From an uncultured Pseudohongiella sp. (GTDB lineage Bacteria; Pseudomonadota; Gammaproteobacteria; Pseudomonadales; Pseudohongiellaceae): a stretch of DNA of 64,000 nucleotides. The DNA lies in the NCBI GenBank assembly GCA_951812965.1, contig OX638341.1, positions 2,648,438 to 2,712,437 on the forward strand. Reading direction: 5' to 3'. The notes under the pieces are model-generated. The model saw nothing but the letters and a program-made list of their open reading frames with translations, had not been told where the DNA came from and ran no database searches. Of this stretch, positions 9,875-19,139 are shown in pieces. Positions within the stretch are counted from its first letter, which is position 1, and every line of letters starts with the position of its first letter. The position numbers were made by a program, and so were the translations under genes.

Positions 9875-11365
9875 ATGAAGGATTCCGGAAATCCGGGCGC
9901 AAGCGGCCGCCACGAAGCAAAACCCTCGATCCCGCAGGCCTTGCTTCCGGTGCTGGCGCTGATAGCGCTTTTGTCGTTCTCCGTGTTCCTGTATGGCGAA
10001 GATGCCAGTTCCGGGCCAAACCAGATTGCCCTGTTGTTCGGAGCGGCCGTTTCCGCGGCCGTCGGCTGGCGCAACGGCATTGGCTGGCAAGCTGTCGAGA
10101 ACGCGATCATTTCCGGCATTTCCATCTCGCTGAAGCCCATCCTGATTCTGCTTTGCGTGGGACTGCTGATCGGTAGCTGGATCATGGGCGGCACCGTTCC
10201 CACCATGATCTATTACAGCCTGCTGATTCTGGATCCGTCGATCTTCTATTTCGCATCTTGCGTAATTTGCGCCCTGATCGCCCTGAGCATCGGCAGTTCC
10301 TGGACCGTGGCCGGCACCGTGGGTATCGCGCTGATCGGCGCTGCCGCCGGGCTTGGTCTGTCGACCGCGATCACCGCCGGCGCAATCATTTCCGGCGCCT
10401 ATTTCGGCGACAAGATGTCACCCTTGTCGGAAACGACGAATCTTGCGCCCGCGGTGGCCGGAACCGACCTGTTCAGCCATATCGGCCATATGACCTGGAC
10501 TGCGGTGCCGAGCATTCTCATCGCCCTGCTGATCTACGCCATCATCGGTCTCAATATTGAAAGTGGCGCGAGCGCCGACGATCTCGCCATCACCATGAAT
10601 CTGCTGACCGAAAATTTCCTGATTTCGCCGGTGATGCTGTTGCCCGTTCTCGTGCTGCTATGGATGGCCAACCGCAAGTTGCCGCCGGTTCCCACCATTC
10701 TGACCGGCGGCATGCTTGGCGTCGTGCTGGCCTTGCTGTTCCAGCGCCAGGCGATACTCAATCTTCCGGGTGATGCTCCGAACCTGTTTCTGGCCCTCGT
10801 CCAGGGAGTTTGGACGACCTTCTTCGACGGCTTCGTGCTGCAAAGCGGCAATGAAACGCTCGACGACCTTATGTCCCGCGGTGGCATGGCTTCCATGCTG
10901 AATACCATCTGGCTCATTCTCTGCGCCATGATTTTCGGCGCTTCGATGGAACGCGTCGGACTGCTGCAGCGGCTGGTGGATTACGCCCTGTCTTTCGTGC
11001 ATAACACCGGCAGCCTGATCGCCACTACCATCGTGACCTGCATCGGCGCCAATATCATCACCTCGGACCAGTACATCGCCATCGTGCTGCCGGGGCGCAT
11101 GTACAAGCTCGAATACCAGAGCCGCGATCTCGACGTAAAGAACCTCTCCCGCACGCTGGAGGATTCAGGCACGATCACCTCGCCGCTGGTGCCCTGGAAT
11201 ACCTGCGGCGCCTACATGAGCGGTACACTCGGCGTTGCCACGCTCGCCTATTTTCCGTTCTGCTTCTTCAACATGATCTGTCCGGTGATCGCCGTTATCT
11301 ATGGTTTTCTGAACTTCAAGATCGCTCCCGCGCTGGAAGGGCAAACCGCCTCCAGCTATAACTGA
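9875..11365 (+). CDS. nhaC: Na+/H+ antiporter, NhaC family
   Basis: Inner-membrane sodium/proton exchanger of 496 residues with about a dozen hydrophobic segments. NhaC-type features include ISGAYFGDKMSPLSETTNLAP in the middle of the protein, the long transmembrane arm MNLLTENFLISPVMLLPVLV, and the late motif TSDQYIAIVLPGRMYK. The ATG at 9875 is chosen because GGGAG lies 5 bases upstream and the protein then begins MKDSGN; the frame runs back to 9755 into the repeat array, which would add implausible residues. Its 3' end overlaps the convergent DUF523/DUF1722 gene by 10 bases. Confidence 0.9.
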   Translation: MKDSGNPGASGRHEAKPSIPQALLPVLALIALLSFSVFLYGEDASSGPNQIALLFGAAVSAAVGWRNGIGWQAVENAIISGISISLKPILILLCVGLLIGSWIMGGTVPTMIYYSLLILDPSIFYFASCVICALIALSIGSSWTVAGTVGIALIGAAAGLGLSTAITAGAIISGAYFGDKMSPLSETTNLAPAVAGTDLFSHIGHMTWTAVPSILIALLIYAIIGLNIESGASADDLAITMNLLTENFLISPVMLLPVLVLLWMANRKLPPVPTILTGGMLGVVLALLFQRQAILNLPGDAPNLFLALVQGVWTTFFDGFVLQSGNETLDDLMSRGGMASMLNTIWLILCAMIFGASMERVGLLQRLVDYALSFVHNTGSLIATTIVTCIGANIITSDQYIAIVLPGRMYKLEYQSRDLDVKNLSRTLEDSGTITSPLVPWNTCGAYMSGTLGVATLAYFPFCFFNMICPVIAVIYGFLNFKIAPALEGQTASSYN

Positions 11366-12336
11366 TTGCGCAGGATCAGTTCCGCAGGATAGGGCTTCAT
11401 GTACCAGGATTCCGCTATGTAGGGATGGGGGTGTTTGCGGAAAAAATGGTTCAGCAAGGTAATAGGCACGATCAGCGGCGTCAGGCCCCGCCGATAGTCC
11501 TCGATGGTCCGCGCCAGTTCCTGCCTGTCGTCCGCCGCCAGGCTCTTCTTCAAATAACCCGTGATGTGCTGAAGCACGTTTACGTGCCTGCCGCGGGTAG
11601 CGGGATGCTTCAGCACCGCCATGAGGCGCAGCAGGTATTGTTCGGACAACTCTTCGAGATCCTGCTTGCCTGCGTCCGCGAGCAACCGGCCGAGAGCCGG
11701 ATATTGCATCGGATCGTGGCTCATGAGGATCAGTTTGTGGCGGGCATGAAATTGCGTTAGCGCAGACACACTCACACCGGATTCGAGCAGGGCGAACCAG
11801 CGCCGTAATACGAAAACGCGCTGGATGAAGTTTTCACGCAGGACCGCATCGCCCAGACGGCCTTCCTCTTCGACCGGCAGCCAGGGAAACTCCCGCATCA
11901 AGGCGTCGGCAAAGATGCCGCTGCCCTCGCGCGCCGGCATTTCGCCGCGCCATACCCGAACCCGCTCCATGCCGCAACTAGGTGAATCCTTTTTCAGGAT
12001 GTAGCCGCACAATCGTCTGGCCCACTCCCGGCGATCGTAGAGGCAGTCTCGCAGGGCCCGGGTGTGATCGATCGCGGGATCGTCGATTTGCACACAACGA
12101 ATTTCACCGTTTTCCGCGCGCACCAGCCGGATGGGTTTGCGCGGAATGCCCAGGCCGATGTCAACTTCAGGGCAAAAAGGGTGAAATTCGAAATATTTGT
12201 CAAGGGTGCCGGTAATCCAGGAATGACGTTTGTGACCGCCGTCATAGCGCACCTGATCGCCCAACAGGCAACTGCTGATGCCGACCGGGATTTTCTCTTC
12301 GGCCGCTTCGCTCGATTCGTTCAGAGCAGGCTCCAT
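11356..12336 (-). CDS. DUF523 and DUF1722 domain protein (YbgA-like)
   Basis: A 326-residue cytoplasmic protein with an N-terminal DUF523 domain (about 17-165; GISSCLLGDQVRYDGGHK, FCPEVDIGLGIPRKPIRL, KKDSPSCGMERV) and a C-terminal DUF1722 domain (about 200-320; LMSHDPMQYPALGRL, LIVPITLLNHFFRKH). The fusion is common in gammaproteobacteria. Conserved cysteines in DUF523 suggest a metal or redox role, but no activity is established from the sequence. It overlaps the downstream convergent nhaC by 10 bases and the upstream MBL gene by 16 bases, so it is probably co-transcribed with the latter. Confidence 0.88.
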   Translation of the reverse strand: MEPALNESSEAAEEKIPVGISSCLLGDQVRYDGGHKRHSWITGTLDKYFEFHPFCPEVDIGLGIPRKPIRLVRAENGEIRCVQIDDPAIDHTRALRDCLYDRREWARRLCGYILKKDSPSCGMERVRVWRGEMPAREGSGIFADALMREFPWLPVEEEGRLGDAVLRENFIQRVFVLRRWFALLESGVSVSALTQFHARHKLILMSHDPMQYPALGRLLADAGKQDLEELSEQYLLRLMAVLKHPATRGRHVNVLQHITGYLKKSLAADDRQELARTIEDYRRGLTPLIVPITLLNHFFRKHPHPYIAESWYMKPYPAELILRNQL

Positions 12337-13163
12337 CGGTCTCCTTCATGGCGCGCGCGCCCCTCCCGCTCGAGTTTTTCCAGATGCGCGAGCATGGTCC
12401 GGCAAGCCCATCGATGCATGGACTTGTCGACGTCGTCGTAGACGACGACCACGAGTTCTTCGAGCGTACAAGTTCCGATGCCGGCCAGGCCCCGTTCGAC
12501 CTTGTTCTCCCGGCGCATGCGATGTTGCACGAGTTTGCTGATTTCCCCTTGTGGATCATGGATCAGATCGCCATGCCCGGGCGCGAGATAGCGCAGGGGA
12601 AGTTCCAGTAATTCGGCAAGACTGCCCAGGTAGTCGCTCATGTTGCCGTCCGGCGGAAGAATTACCGAAGTCGTGCCCTGCAATACGTGATCGCCCGTAA
12701 ACAGGATCTCTTCTTCGCACAGCAGATAACAGAAATGATTCGATACGTGCCCCGGCGTATGCAACATGCGGATCGTGTATTCGCCGCAATCCAGCACATC
12801 ATCGTGGCGCCATTGGCGTTCGGGCTGGAAACTCGCATCGTGATGCCCGTGTTCGGGCGCCGGAAGCCCCACGAGTTCGGCGCCGGTGGCGCGCTGCAAT
12901 TCCGCGGCGCCGGGCGAATGATCGCCATGCGTATGCGTGGCCAGAATATATTCCAGCCTGCGATCGCCGATGGCCGCAAGAAAACTCTGCAACTGGGCGC
13001 TGTCGCGCGGGCCGGGATCGATCAGGCAAAGCCTGGATTCTCCAATCAGGTAGCTGTTAGTGCCGGGGCCGGTCATCGGGCCGGGATTGCGCCCGAGAAT
13101 ACGCCAGAGCGGCACCTGGCTTTCGGAGATTCGCTGGGGTACTCCGGCGATGCTGTCCTGCAT
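12321..13163 (-). CDS. MBL-fold metallo-hydrolase (LACTB2/glyoxalase-II-like)
   Basis: A 280-residue beta-lactamase-fold hydrolase. The metal-binding motif THTHGDHSPGA lies at about residues 76-86, followed by LHTPGHVSNH (second metal His) and FTGDHVLQG (bridging Asp). A C-terminal helical winged region (LAHLEKLEREGRARHEGDRW) matches the LACTB2-like subgroup. No signal peptide is seen, so it is cytoplasmic. The substrate is unknown; members include RNases and thioesterases. It overlaps the DUF523/DUF1722 gene and probably shares its transcript. Confidence 0.85.
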   Translation of the reverse strand: MQDSIAGVPQRISESQVPLWRILGRNPGPMTGPGTNSYLIGESRLCLIDPGPRDSAQLQSFLAAIGDRRLEYILATHTHGDHSPGAAELQRATGAELVGLPAPEHGHHDASFQPERQWRHDDVLDCGEYTIRMLHTPGHVSNHFCYLLCEEEILFTGDHVLQGTTSVILPPDGNMSDYLGSLAELLELPLRYLAPGHGDLIHDPQGEISKLVQHRMRRENKVERGLAGIGTCTLEELVVVVYDDVDKSMHRWACRTMLAHLEKLEREGRARHEGDRWSLL

Positions 13164-13268
13164 GACAATTTCCTGTTGCCGTAACGATAAATGGGGTCGT
13201 CAGTGCATTATGTCAAACTCGACTGCGCTTCGCTTTCTGCCATCCGGCGCGGTGTTGGGGCCATTCGC

Positions 13269-13292
13269 GGGCGAGGCATGCCTCGCCCCTAC
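13269..13292. repeat. Half copy of the GCATGC palindrome element
   Basis: The perfect palindrome GGGCGAGGCATGCCTCGCCC (13269-13288) followed by CTAC. The preceding GGGGCCATTCGC resembles the intra-unit spacer of array B, so this looks like the right half of the composite element. It lies about 105 bases upstream of serA, in the 234-base gap between the divergent MBL gene and serA; no other gene is seen there. Confidence 0.85.
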
Positions 13293-13397
13293 AAGTCCTG
13301 CGCGTGCGGGGTGGCGTTTCGGAGCGATCCGCGACATAATCGCGCCCCGCGCGGCGCACGCCTTTTCCACCAAAATTCACACCAGCAAGGACAGGAA

Positions 13398-14579
13398 ATG
13401 TACAGGATTCAGGTTTTCAACTCGATCGCGGACAAGGGACTGGAGATTTTTCCGAATGACGCCTACGAGGTCGGCGGTTCGGTATCCGACCCCGACGCGA
13501 TCCTGTTGCGCAGTCACAAGCTGAATCCGGCTGCTGTCGGCGAAAATTTGCGCGCCGTGGCGCGCGCTGGCGCCGGCACCAACAATGTTCCCGTTAACGT
13601 CTGCACCGGTGCGGGAGTAGTCGTATTCAACACGCCGGGAGCCAATGCCAACGCAGTCAAGGAACTCGTGCTTTGCGGACTTCTGCTCGCTTCCCGGGGG
13701 ATACTGCAGGGTATCCGATTTGCCGAAGAAAACGCAGGCTTGGACGATCACGCCGAGTATTCCCGCCTGATCGAGAAAAACAAGAAACAATTCAAGGGCG
13801 CCGAAATTGCCGGCAAGACCCTGGGTGTGATCGGTCTAGGCGCCATCGGTTCCCGCGTCGCCGAAATGGGTATCAGGTTGAACATGAAAGTGCTTGGTTA
13901 CGACCCGGCGCTTTCGGTCGACGCGGCCTGGCGACTGCCGAGCCAGGTAGCGCGAATGGAGAGTCTGCAGGCACTGACGGCCAGTTCGGATTTTGTTTCC
14001 CTGCACCTGCCGGTGCTCGATACGACCCGGGGGCTGATGAACGGCGAATTGTTCTCGGCAATGAAGCCCAGCGCCTGCCTGCTCAATTTCGCCCGCGAGG
14101 AGATCGTCGACGGGGCCGCGTTGCGGCAGGCGCTCGATTCCGGTCGCCTGGCAAGATATGTCAGCGATTTTCCGCGCCCTGACATGCTCGGCAGGAACGA
14201 TGTGATTTTCATGCCGCATATCGGCGCCAGCACCAGGGAGGCGGAGGAGAATTGCGCGGTCATGGCGGTCAACCAGATACGTGACTTTCTGGAAAACGGC
14301 AATATCCGGAACTCGGTGAATTTTCCCGATCTGTATCTCGACCGAGTGCCGAACTCGGCGCCCGGGTCAAGGCTCGCCGTCGCCAATCTGAACGTGCCCC
14401 GGATGCTGGGGCAGATCACTTCCATTCTCGCCGACCAGGAAATCAACGTGATCGATATGCTCAACAAGAGCCGGGGCGATGTCGCCTACAATCTGATCGA
14501 CCTGGAACATCCGGCTCCCGATTCGGCACTGGACGCCATGCGCAACATTGAGCACGTTATCAAGGTTACCGCCATCTAG
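13398..14579 (+). CDS. serA: D-3-phosphoglycerate dehydrogenase SerA
   Basis: NAD-dependent first committed step of serine synthesis. The product (393 residues from the ATG at 13398, with AAGGACAGGA just upstream) has the D-isomer 2-hydroxyacid dehydrogenase fold: NAD-binding GVIGLGAIGSRVAEMG in the middle, the catalytic His in MPHIGASTREAEEN, and a C-terminal ACT domain (LNVPRMLGQITSILADQEIN onward) that probably mediates feedback by serine. The open frame to 13191 crosses the palindrome repeat and is not expected to be translated. serC follows 13 bases later, so serA-serC is an operon. Confidence 0.93.
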   Translation: MYRIQVFNSIADKGLEIFPNDAYEVGGSVSDPDAILLRSHKLNPAAVGENLRAVARAGAGTNNVPVNVCTGAGVVVFNTPGANANAVKELVLCGLLLASRGILQGIRFAEENAGLDDHAEYSRLIEKNKKQFKGAEIAGKTLGVIGLGAIGSRVAEMGIRLNMKVLGYDPALSVDAAWRLPSQVARMESLQALTASSDFVSLHLPVLDTTRGLMNGELFSAMKPSACLLNFAREEIVDGAALRQALDSGRLARYVSDFPRPDMLGRNDVIFMPHIGASTREAEENCAVMAVNQIRDFLENGNIRNSVNFPDLYLDRVPNSAPGSRLAVANLNVPRMLGQITSILADQEINVIDMLNKSRGDVAYNLIDLEHPAPDSALDAMRNIEHVIKVTAI

Positions 14580-14592
14580 GAACGCCAGAACA

Positions 14593-15684
14593 ATGACAAA
14601 CCGCGTATTCAATTTCGGCGCCGGTCCAGCGATGTTGCCCGAACCGGTGATGCAACGCGCGCAAGACGAATTTCTCGACTATCGGGGCATCGGCGCCTCG
14701 GTGATCGAAATCAGCCATCGCTCGCGCGAATTCATGGATATCATCGAGGCAGCCGACGCCCTGCTCCGCGAGTTGGCCGCAATACCGGACAACTATCGGA
14801 TTCTGCACGTGCATGGAGGTGCGCAAATGCAGTTCTCTGCGATTCCGATGAACCTGATCGCCCGCAATCCGGCGCGAAAGGCCGTTTACGCGGTCTCGGG
14901 CAATTTCGCCAATCTCGCAGCGAAGGAAGCGATGCGATATGGCGAGATCGATACGTCGTGCAACAGTGCGGAAAGCAACTTCGACCACATTCCCGAGTTT
15001 GACGCGCGAACGGTGGACACGGAATCCTCCTACGTACACATCACCAGCAACAATACGATCTACGGCACACGCTGGCATGCGTTTCCTGACACCGGCGAAA
15101 TCCCCCTGGTCGCCGACATGACCTCGGAATTGCTGTCCCGGGAACTGAACATCGGCAAATTCGGCGTGATTTTCGCTTCGCTGCAGAAGAACCTTGGACC
15201 TTCCGGCCTGGCCCTGGTAATCGTCCGTGAAGACCTGCTCGGATACGCTCTGCCGGAAACGCCCGGCCTGCTCAACTACCGAACTTGCGCCGACAAACAA
15301 TCATTGGCAAATACAATCAACACTTTCGCCGTCTACATGATGAAGCTGGTGCTGGAATGGCTGCGCGACGAAGGTGGCGTCAAAGTCATCGAGCGGCGCA
15401 ATGCGGAAAAGGCCGCGATTCTGTACGATGTGGTCGACGGCAGCGATTTCTATCTCGGTACCGCTAATGCGCCTGACCGTTCGCATATGAACGTTACGTT
15501 CAATCTGGCCGAAAACAATCTGCTCGAAGCATTCCTGCGCGAAGCGGAAGCCAATGGTTTATACGCATTGAAAGGACATCGGAGCGTCGGCGGCGCCCGC
15601 GCGTCGATCTATAACGCAATGCCGGTCGAAGGCTGCCGGGCGCTCGCCGATTTCATGCGGCAATTTGAGCGCAGTCACGCCTGA
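14593..15684 (+). CDS. serC: Phosphoserine aminotransferase SerC
   Basis: PLP-dependent conversion of 3-phosphohydroxypyruvate to phosphoserine, directly downstream of serA in the same pathway. The 363-residue product begins MTNRVFNFGAGPAMLPEPV, the typical SerC N-terminus, which fixes the ATG at 14593 (AGGAAC lies about 9 bases upstream) rather than the frame opening at 14548. The PLP-lysine region is FASLQKNLGPSG, and the phosphate-binding THxSR-like stretch is EISHRSREF. The same enzyme may also act in pyridoxal phosphate synthesis. Confidence 0.95.
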   Translation: MTNRVFNFGAGPAMLPEPVMQRAQDEFLDYRGIGASVIEISHRSREFMDIIEAADALLRELAAIPDNYRILHVHGGAQMQFSAIPMNLIARNPARKAVYAVSGNFANLAAKEAMRYGEIDTSCNSAESNFDHIPEFDARTVDTESSYVHITSNNTIYGTRWHAFPDTGEIPLVADMTSELLSRELNIGKFGVIFASLQKNLGPSGLALVIVREDLLGYALPETPGLLNYRTCADKQSLANTINTFAVYMMKLVLEWLRDEGGVKVIERRNAEKAAILYDVVDGSDFYLGTANAPDRSHMNVTFNLAENNLLEAFLREAEANGLYALKGHRSVGGARASIYNAMPVEGCRALADFMRQFERSHA

Positions 15685-15703
15685 GAGCTTGCCGCCGGTT
15701 GCC

Positions 15704-16735
15704 ATGACCACGGCGCCTCACATCATTCACTGCGACTGCGACAGTTTTTACGCATCGATCGAGGAACGCGACAATCCTGCGCTTGCGGGCAAGCCTCTGG
15801 CCGTGGGCGGACTACCGGAACAACGCGGCGTAGTGGCGACTTGCAACTATGTAGCGCGTAAATTCGGCATTCACTCGGCTATGCCTTCCGCAACCGCCAG
15901 ACGCCGTTGCGGCAATCTGATCATCATTCGTCCGGATATGGAAAAGTACCGCCGGGTCTCGCGGCAAGTGCACATGATTTTCCGGCGCTATACCGAAATC
16001 ATCGAACCGCTGTCGCTGGACGAGGCCTATCTCGACGTTTCCGGCTGCACAGAATTCAACGGTGACGCCGTCCGCATCGCCGAAACGATGCGCGCGGCGG
16101 TGCGGGAGGACATCGGGATTACCATCTCGGCCGGCATCGCACCCAATAAATTGCTCGCCAAGATCGCCAGCGACTGGAACAAGCCGGATGGTCAATTCGT
16201 CGTCGAAGCGGATCGGGTTTCCGGCTTTATGGAGCAATTGCCGGTTTCCCTCCTGCATGGCGTCGGCAAGGTTACTTCCGCCAGGCTGCGCCGGCTCGGC
16301 ATAAGGACTTGCGGCGAACTGCAAAGGCTTTCGGTTAAGGAATTAGGCGAACGCTTCGGCAAATTCGGCGAGAGACTCTTCGATCAATGCCGCGGCATCG
16401 ACAATCGGAAGGTGGAAGTGAGCCGCATCCGCAAATCGGTTAGCGTGGAAACGACTTATCCCAGGGACTTGCCCGATCTGGCGGCCTGTCTGGTGGAATT
16501 GCCGGGGCTGGTCGAGCAACTGGAGCGCCGGCTGGAACGGATGTCCGAATCCCCGCAAATCGGCAAGCAGGTGGTAAAGATCAAATTCATGGATTTCAGC
16601 CAGACCACGGTGGAAACAATATCCGACTCGCTGGACATGGATACGTTCCGAAAATTGTGCGAGACGGGCTTCCAGCGCGGTGGAAAGCCGGTACGGCTGC
16701 TTGGCGTCGGCGTTCGCCTCTCGCCACCCTCCTAA
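15704..16735 (+). CDS. dinB: DNA polymerase IV (Y family)
   Basis: Error-prone translesion polymerase. The N-terminus carries HCDCDSFYASIEERDNP with the first catalytic Asp, and SLDEAYLDVS holds the second catalytic Asp-Glu. HhH motifs (LLHGVGKVTSARLRRLG) and a C-terminal little-finger domain follow. The ATG at 15704 gives 343 residues, near the family length. A TTG at 15665 in the same frame would overlap serC, so it is less likely. No clear LexA box was recognised upstream. Its 3' end overlaps the convergent DUF1244 gene by 4 bases. The short C-terminus ends without an evident clamp-binding peptide. Confidence 0.92.
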   Translation: MTTAPHIIHCDCDSFYASIEERDNPALAGKPLAVGGLPEQRGVVATCNYVARKFGIHSAMPSATARRRCGNLIIIRPDMEKYRRVSRQVHMIFRRYTEIIEPLSLDEAYLDVSGCTEFNGDAVRIAETMRAAVREDIGITISAGIAPNKLLAKIASDWNKPDGQFVVEADRVSGFMEQLPVSLLHGVGKVTSARLRRLGIRTCGELQRLSVKELGERFGKFGERLFDQCRGIDNRKVEVSRIRKSVSVETTYPRDLPDLAACLVELPGLVEQLERRLERMSESPQIGKQVVKIKFMDFSQTTVETISDSLDMDTFRKLCETGFQRGGKPVRLLGVGVRLSPPS

Positions 16736-17028
16736 CTCTGGCTTTGATGCTCTTCGAAGGCGCGCATCTGTTCCGGAGTGGCCGCGGTCTGGTGGCGCTC
16801 CTTCCACTTCCCGTAAGGCATGCCGTAAATCATTTCGCGGGCGTCTTCGTACTCCACCTCATGGCCGCGCGCCTCGGCTTCCGCCTTGTACCATTTCGAC
16901 AGGCAATTACGGCAGAAGCCGGCCAGAGTCATCAGTTCGATGTTCTGCAAGTCCTGCTGCCCGCGCAAATGATCCACCAGCCGCCTGAAGGTGGCTGCCT
17001 CGATTTCGAGTTGCTGCTGATTGTCCAT
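16732..17028 (-). CDS. DUF1244 family protein
   Basis: A 98-residue protein matching the small conserved DUF1244 family: LMTLAGFCRNCLSKWYKAEAE with a CxxC pair, then YEDAREMIYGMPYGKWKERHQ. The CxxC and conserved aromatics suggest a small helical or metal-binding protein, but no function is known. It overlaps convergent dinB by 4 bases and lies 30 bases downstream of the HPF-like gene on the same strand. Confidence 0.87.
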   Translation of the reverse strand: MDNQQQLEIEAATFRRLVDHLRGQQDLQNIELMTLAGFCRNCLSKWYKAEAEARGHEVEYEDAREMIYGMPYGKWKERHQTAATPEQMRAFEEHQSQS

Positions 17029-17058
17029 ATTTCGATTCGTCTTGCCTCACGGCATGTT

Positions 17059-17400
17059 TCAGTAATGAAGACTGTTCGCACGGTGGCTCTTGTCCACGGA
17101 TTTCAACTGTCGTTCCGCGGCGTTGAACGCATCCCTTATCGCGACATAGAGATCCTCGTGCGCATGATTGTCATGTTGTTCCTGGTTCACTCTTACTTCC
17201 TTCTGTGGCGTATGAATTTCCAGACCCACCGAATATACCTTGCCCTTGTGCCTGTGATTGTGCGGTGAATCGAGCACCACACGCCCGCTGATGATCCGCT
17301 CGCAAAATCGCTCCAGTTTGGCAATCCGCTTGCGAACGGCGTCCTGCAAGGCTTCGGTTTGTTCGATATTGTGAAAAAATACCTGGAATTCATTGTTCAT
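17059..17400 (-). CDS. HPF/RaiA-family ribosome-associated protein
   Basis: A 113-residue protein with the ribosome-hibernation/S30AE pattern: a basic helix (ALQDAVRKRIAKLERFCERI) after the first strand, the central SVGLEIHTPQKEVRV, and a second helix HEDLYVAIRDAFNAAERQLK. It is short-form, lacking the long C-terminal dimerisation domain. The ATG at 17400 is preceded by AGGAGAG at ideal spacing, so the frame extending to 17589 is rejected as the start. It probably binds the 30S decoding region in stationary phase; HPF versus another S30AE paralogue cannot be decided. Confidence 0.8.
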   Translation of the reverse strand: MNNEFQVFFHNIEQTEALQDAVRKRIAKLERFCERIISGRVVLDSPHNHRHKGKVYSVGLEIHTPQKEVRVNQEQHDNHAHEDLYVAIRDAFNAAERQLKSVDKSHRANSLHY

Positions 17401-17648
17401 GAATTGCGCTCTCCTGAGTTCGTTGCAAATTGGTTCGTGTAGAAAAGTCCGCCAGGCACGGCAAAGCCGGCCCCGATGGTCTTCGTGGGTGAGAAAATTG
17501 AAGTTGCGGGATTGTCCTGCCCGGCGGGGATTGACCCAGCCATCGAGTCCAGTGATTCTTGTTGCGGCGGGAAGAAAACTTACGTGCATCCCGGTTCCTT
17601 CTTCGACAGGCTTTCAGGATAAACCCTGTTGTCATAAAAGTGCAAGCG

Positions 17649-18191
17649 TCAGGGGTCAGCTTCCCGGAAGCACCAATGCCAGGGCTCGTAAGCGATGCCG
17701 AACTCGTTGCCGCGCGGATAGCTCATGCTGAAACCGAATCGCCCGGCATTGACGGCCAACCACTGAAACGCGGCGGTATTTTCGAACTCTTCGGTAAGAA
17801 CTTCGCAATCCGGCGCGCCGATGTCGAGCGCCCGGCCCGTGTGATGTTCGCTGTAGCCGGGCGCGGCATTGACGGCAAGTATTTTTTCGATCGACTGGCC
17901 GCGCGCCAGTTTTTTCGCTATCAGATCATGCTGGTATTGCGGGCTGCGGTACGCCGAGACGAGAAACATCTCGACCCCCTGCCGGGCCGCGGCCTGTTTC
18001 ATCGCCGTCCAGGCCTGAAATGCCGCCTCCGCGAGTTGCTGCGGTCGGCCGAAACAATCGGCCTCGGTCGGCACCAGCAGTTCGGGCACGATCTGCAGGG
18101 GCAGCAGACAATTCGCCCGGTAATCGGCGCCAATCCCCAAAGCCTTGTGCAGGCTCTCAATCTCGCGCTCGTAGTCCGCTGCCTGTATCAA
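17649..18191 (-). CDS. VanY-type D-alanyl-D-alanine carboxypeptidase (M15B)
   Basis: Zinc peptidase expected to cleave D-Ala-D-Ala or related cell-wall peptides. The M15B motifs are FLVSAYRSPQYQHDL, the metal ligands in SEHHTGRALDIG, and the catalytic/third-ligand WHW near the C-terminus (AYEPWHWCF). No signal peptide is seen, which is unusual for a wall enzyme. A TTG at 18191 whose TTGA overlaps the preceding MBL stop is the preferred start; an in-frame ATG at 18254 would add about 20 residues and overlap that gene by 67 bases. The choice of start is uncertain, the family is not. Confidence 0.85.
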   Translation of the reverse strand: MIQAADYEREIESLHKALGIGADYRANCLLPLQIVPELLVPTEADCFGRPQQLAEAAFQAWTAMKQAAARQGVEMFLVSAYRSPQYQHDLIAKKLARGQSIEKILAVNAAPGYSEHHTGRALDIGAPDCEVLTEEFENTAAFQWLAVNAGRFGFSMSYPRGNEFGIAYEPWHWCFREADP

Positions 18192-19051
18192 CGCAGATAA
18201 CTCTGCACCACCGTCTCGATCCAGCGCTGTTCGTTGATGAACCCCTGGCCCCATGATTCGTATTCCGGCCCGAGTCCTTCGGCGACGATATCCTCGGCGG
18301 TCATCTGCAGGGAGCGCGAGACCCGGATCGCGGTCGAGGTATCCCGGATCATGTTATAGAAATCAAACAGATCCGCCTTGTTCGCGAGTGGTCCGTGACC
18401 GGGAATCACTTGTGTATCGTCGTCGATCCAGGACAGGACCTTCTCCAGATTTGACAGATAACCCTGCACGCTGCCGCCGCTCGCGATGTCGACAAAGGGA
18501 AAGCCGCCATTGAAGAAATGATCGCCCATGTGAATGACATTCGCGTCTTCGAACAGTACGACGCTGTCGGTGTCGGTATGGCCGACGGGCATGTGAATCA
18601 GGGTGATGTTCTCGCCGTTGAAATGGATCGTAACGTTGTCGTTGAAAGTAACCACGGGAAGCGCGACCGGCGGGGATTCGCCGTCAATCATGCGCAAGCG
18701 CACATTTTCATGGGCCACGATCACGCCGCCGGCGCCGAACTCCACGTTTCCGCCCACATGATCGCCATGGAAATGCGTATTCAGCACGAACTTCGGTGTA
18801 TCTGAACCGAGCGCCTCCAGCGCCGTCCTGATCCGGTCCGCCAGCGGTGCGAACTGGTCATCGATGATCAGCACGCCGTCCTCGCCGGCGGATACGCCGA
18901 TATTGCCGCCTTGCCCAACCAGCATGGAAATGTTGCCGGCGACCGGCACGGTCTGGATCGTGACATCGGCAAAAGGATCGTCTTGGGCAATAGCGCCGGA
19001 AGTCAGGATCGCGGCCGCCGTCAGCGCAATTGTTCGAATCGGTTGTTTCAT
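18188..19051 (-). CDS. Secreted MBL-fold metallo-hydrolase
   Basis: A 287-residue subclass-B-like metallo-beta-lactamase-fold protein with a cleavable signal peptide (MKQPIRTIALTAAAILTSGAIAQ), so periplasmic. Zinc-site motifs are NTHFHGDHVGGN, the His in MPVGHTDTDSVV, IHMGDHFFNG with the bridging Asp, and the last His in VIPGHGPLA. Strong ribosome binding sequence GGAGGCACC precedes the ATG. Relatives include quinoprotein relay enzymes and cyclase-like hydrolases; the substrate is not evident. A VanY-type gene follows with a short overlap. Confidence 0.86.
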   Translation of the reverse strand: MKQPIRTIALTAAAILTSGAIAQDDPFADVTIQTVPVAGNISMLVGQGGNIGVSAGEDGVLIIDDQFAPLADRIRTALEALGSDTPKFVLNTHFHGDHVGGNVEFGAGGVIVAHENVRLRMIDGESPPVALPVVTFNDNVTIHFNGENITLIHMPVGHTDTDSVVLFEDANVIHMGDHFFNGGFPFVDIASGGSVQGYLSNLEKVLSWIDDDTQVIPGHGPLANKADLFDFYNMIRDTSTAIRVSRSLQMTAEDIVAEGLGPEYESWGQGFINEQRWIETVVQSYLR

Positions 19052-19139
19052 GGTGCCTCCTGGACGGATCGGCGGTAAATTTCTTCCATTATGCCCACAC
19101 GATAACCGGCGGACAATGTCGAATACGTCAGGATCGGCG

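Noticed and set aside
8903..10090. 395-residue minus-strand frame across array A
   Set aside because: It is a by-product of the repeat: the peptide is made of repeated [21 protein letters not shown] blocks, similar frames are open on both strands, and the palindromes explain them.
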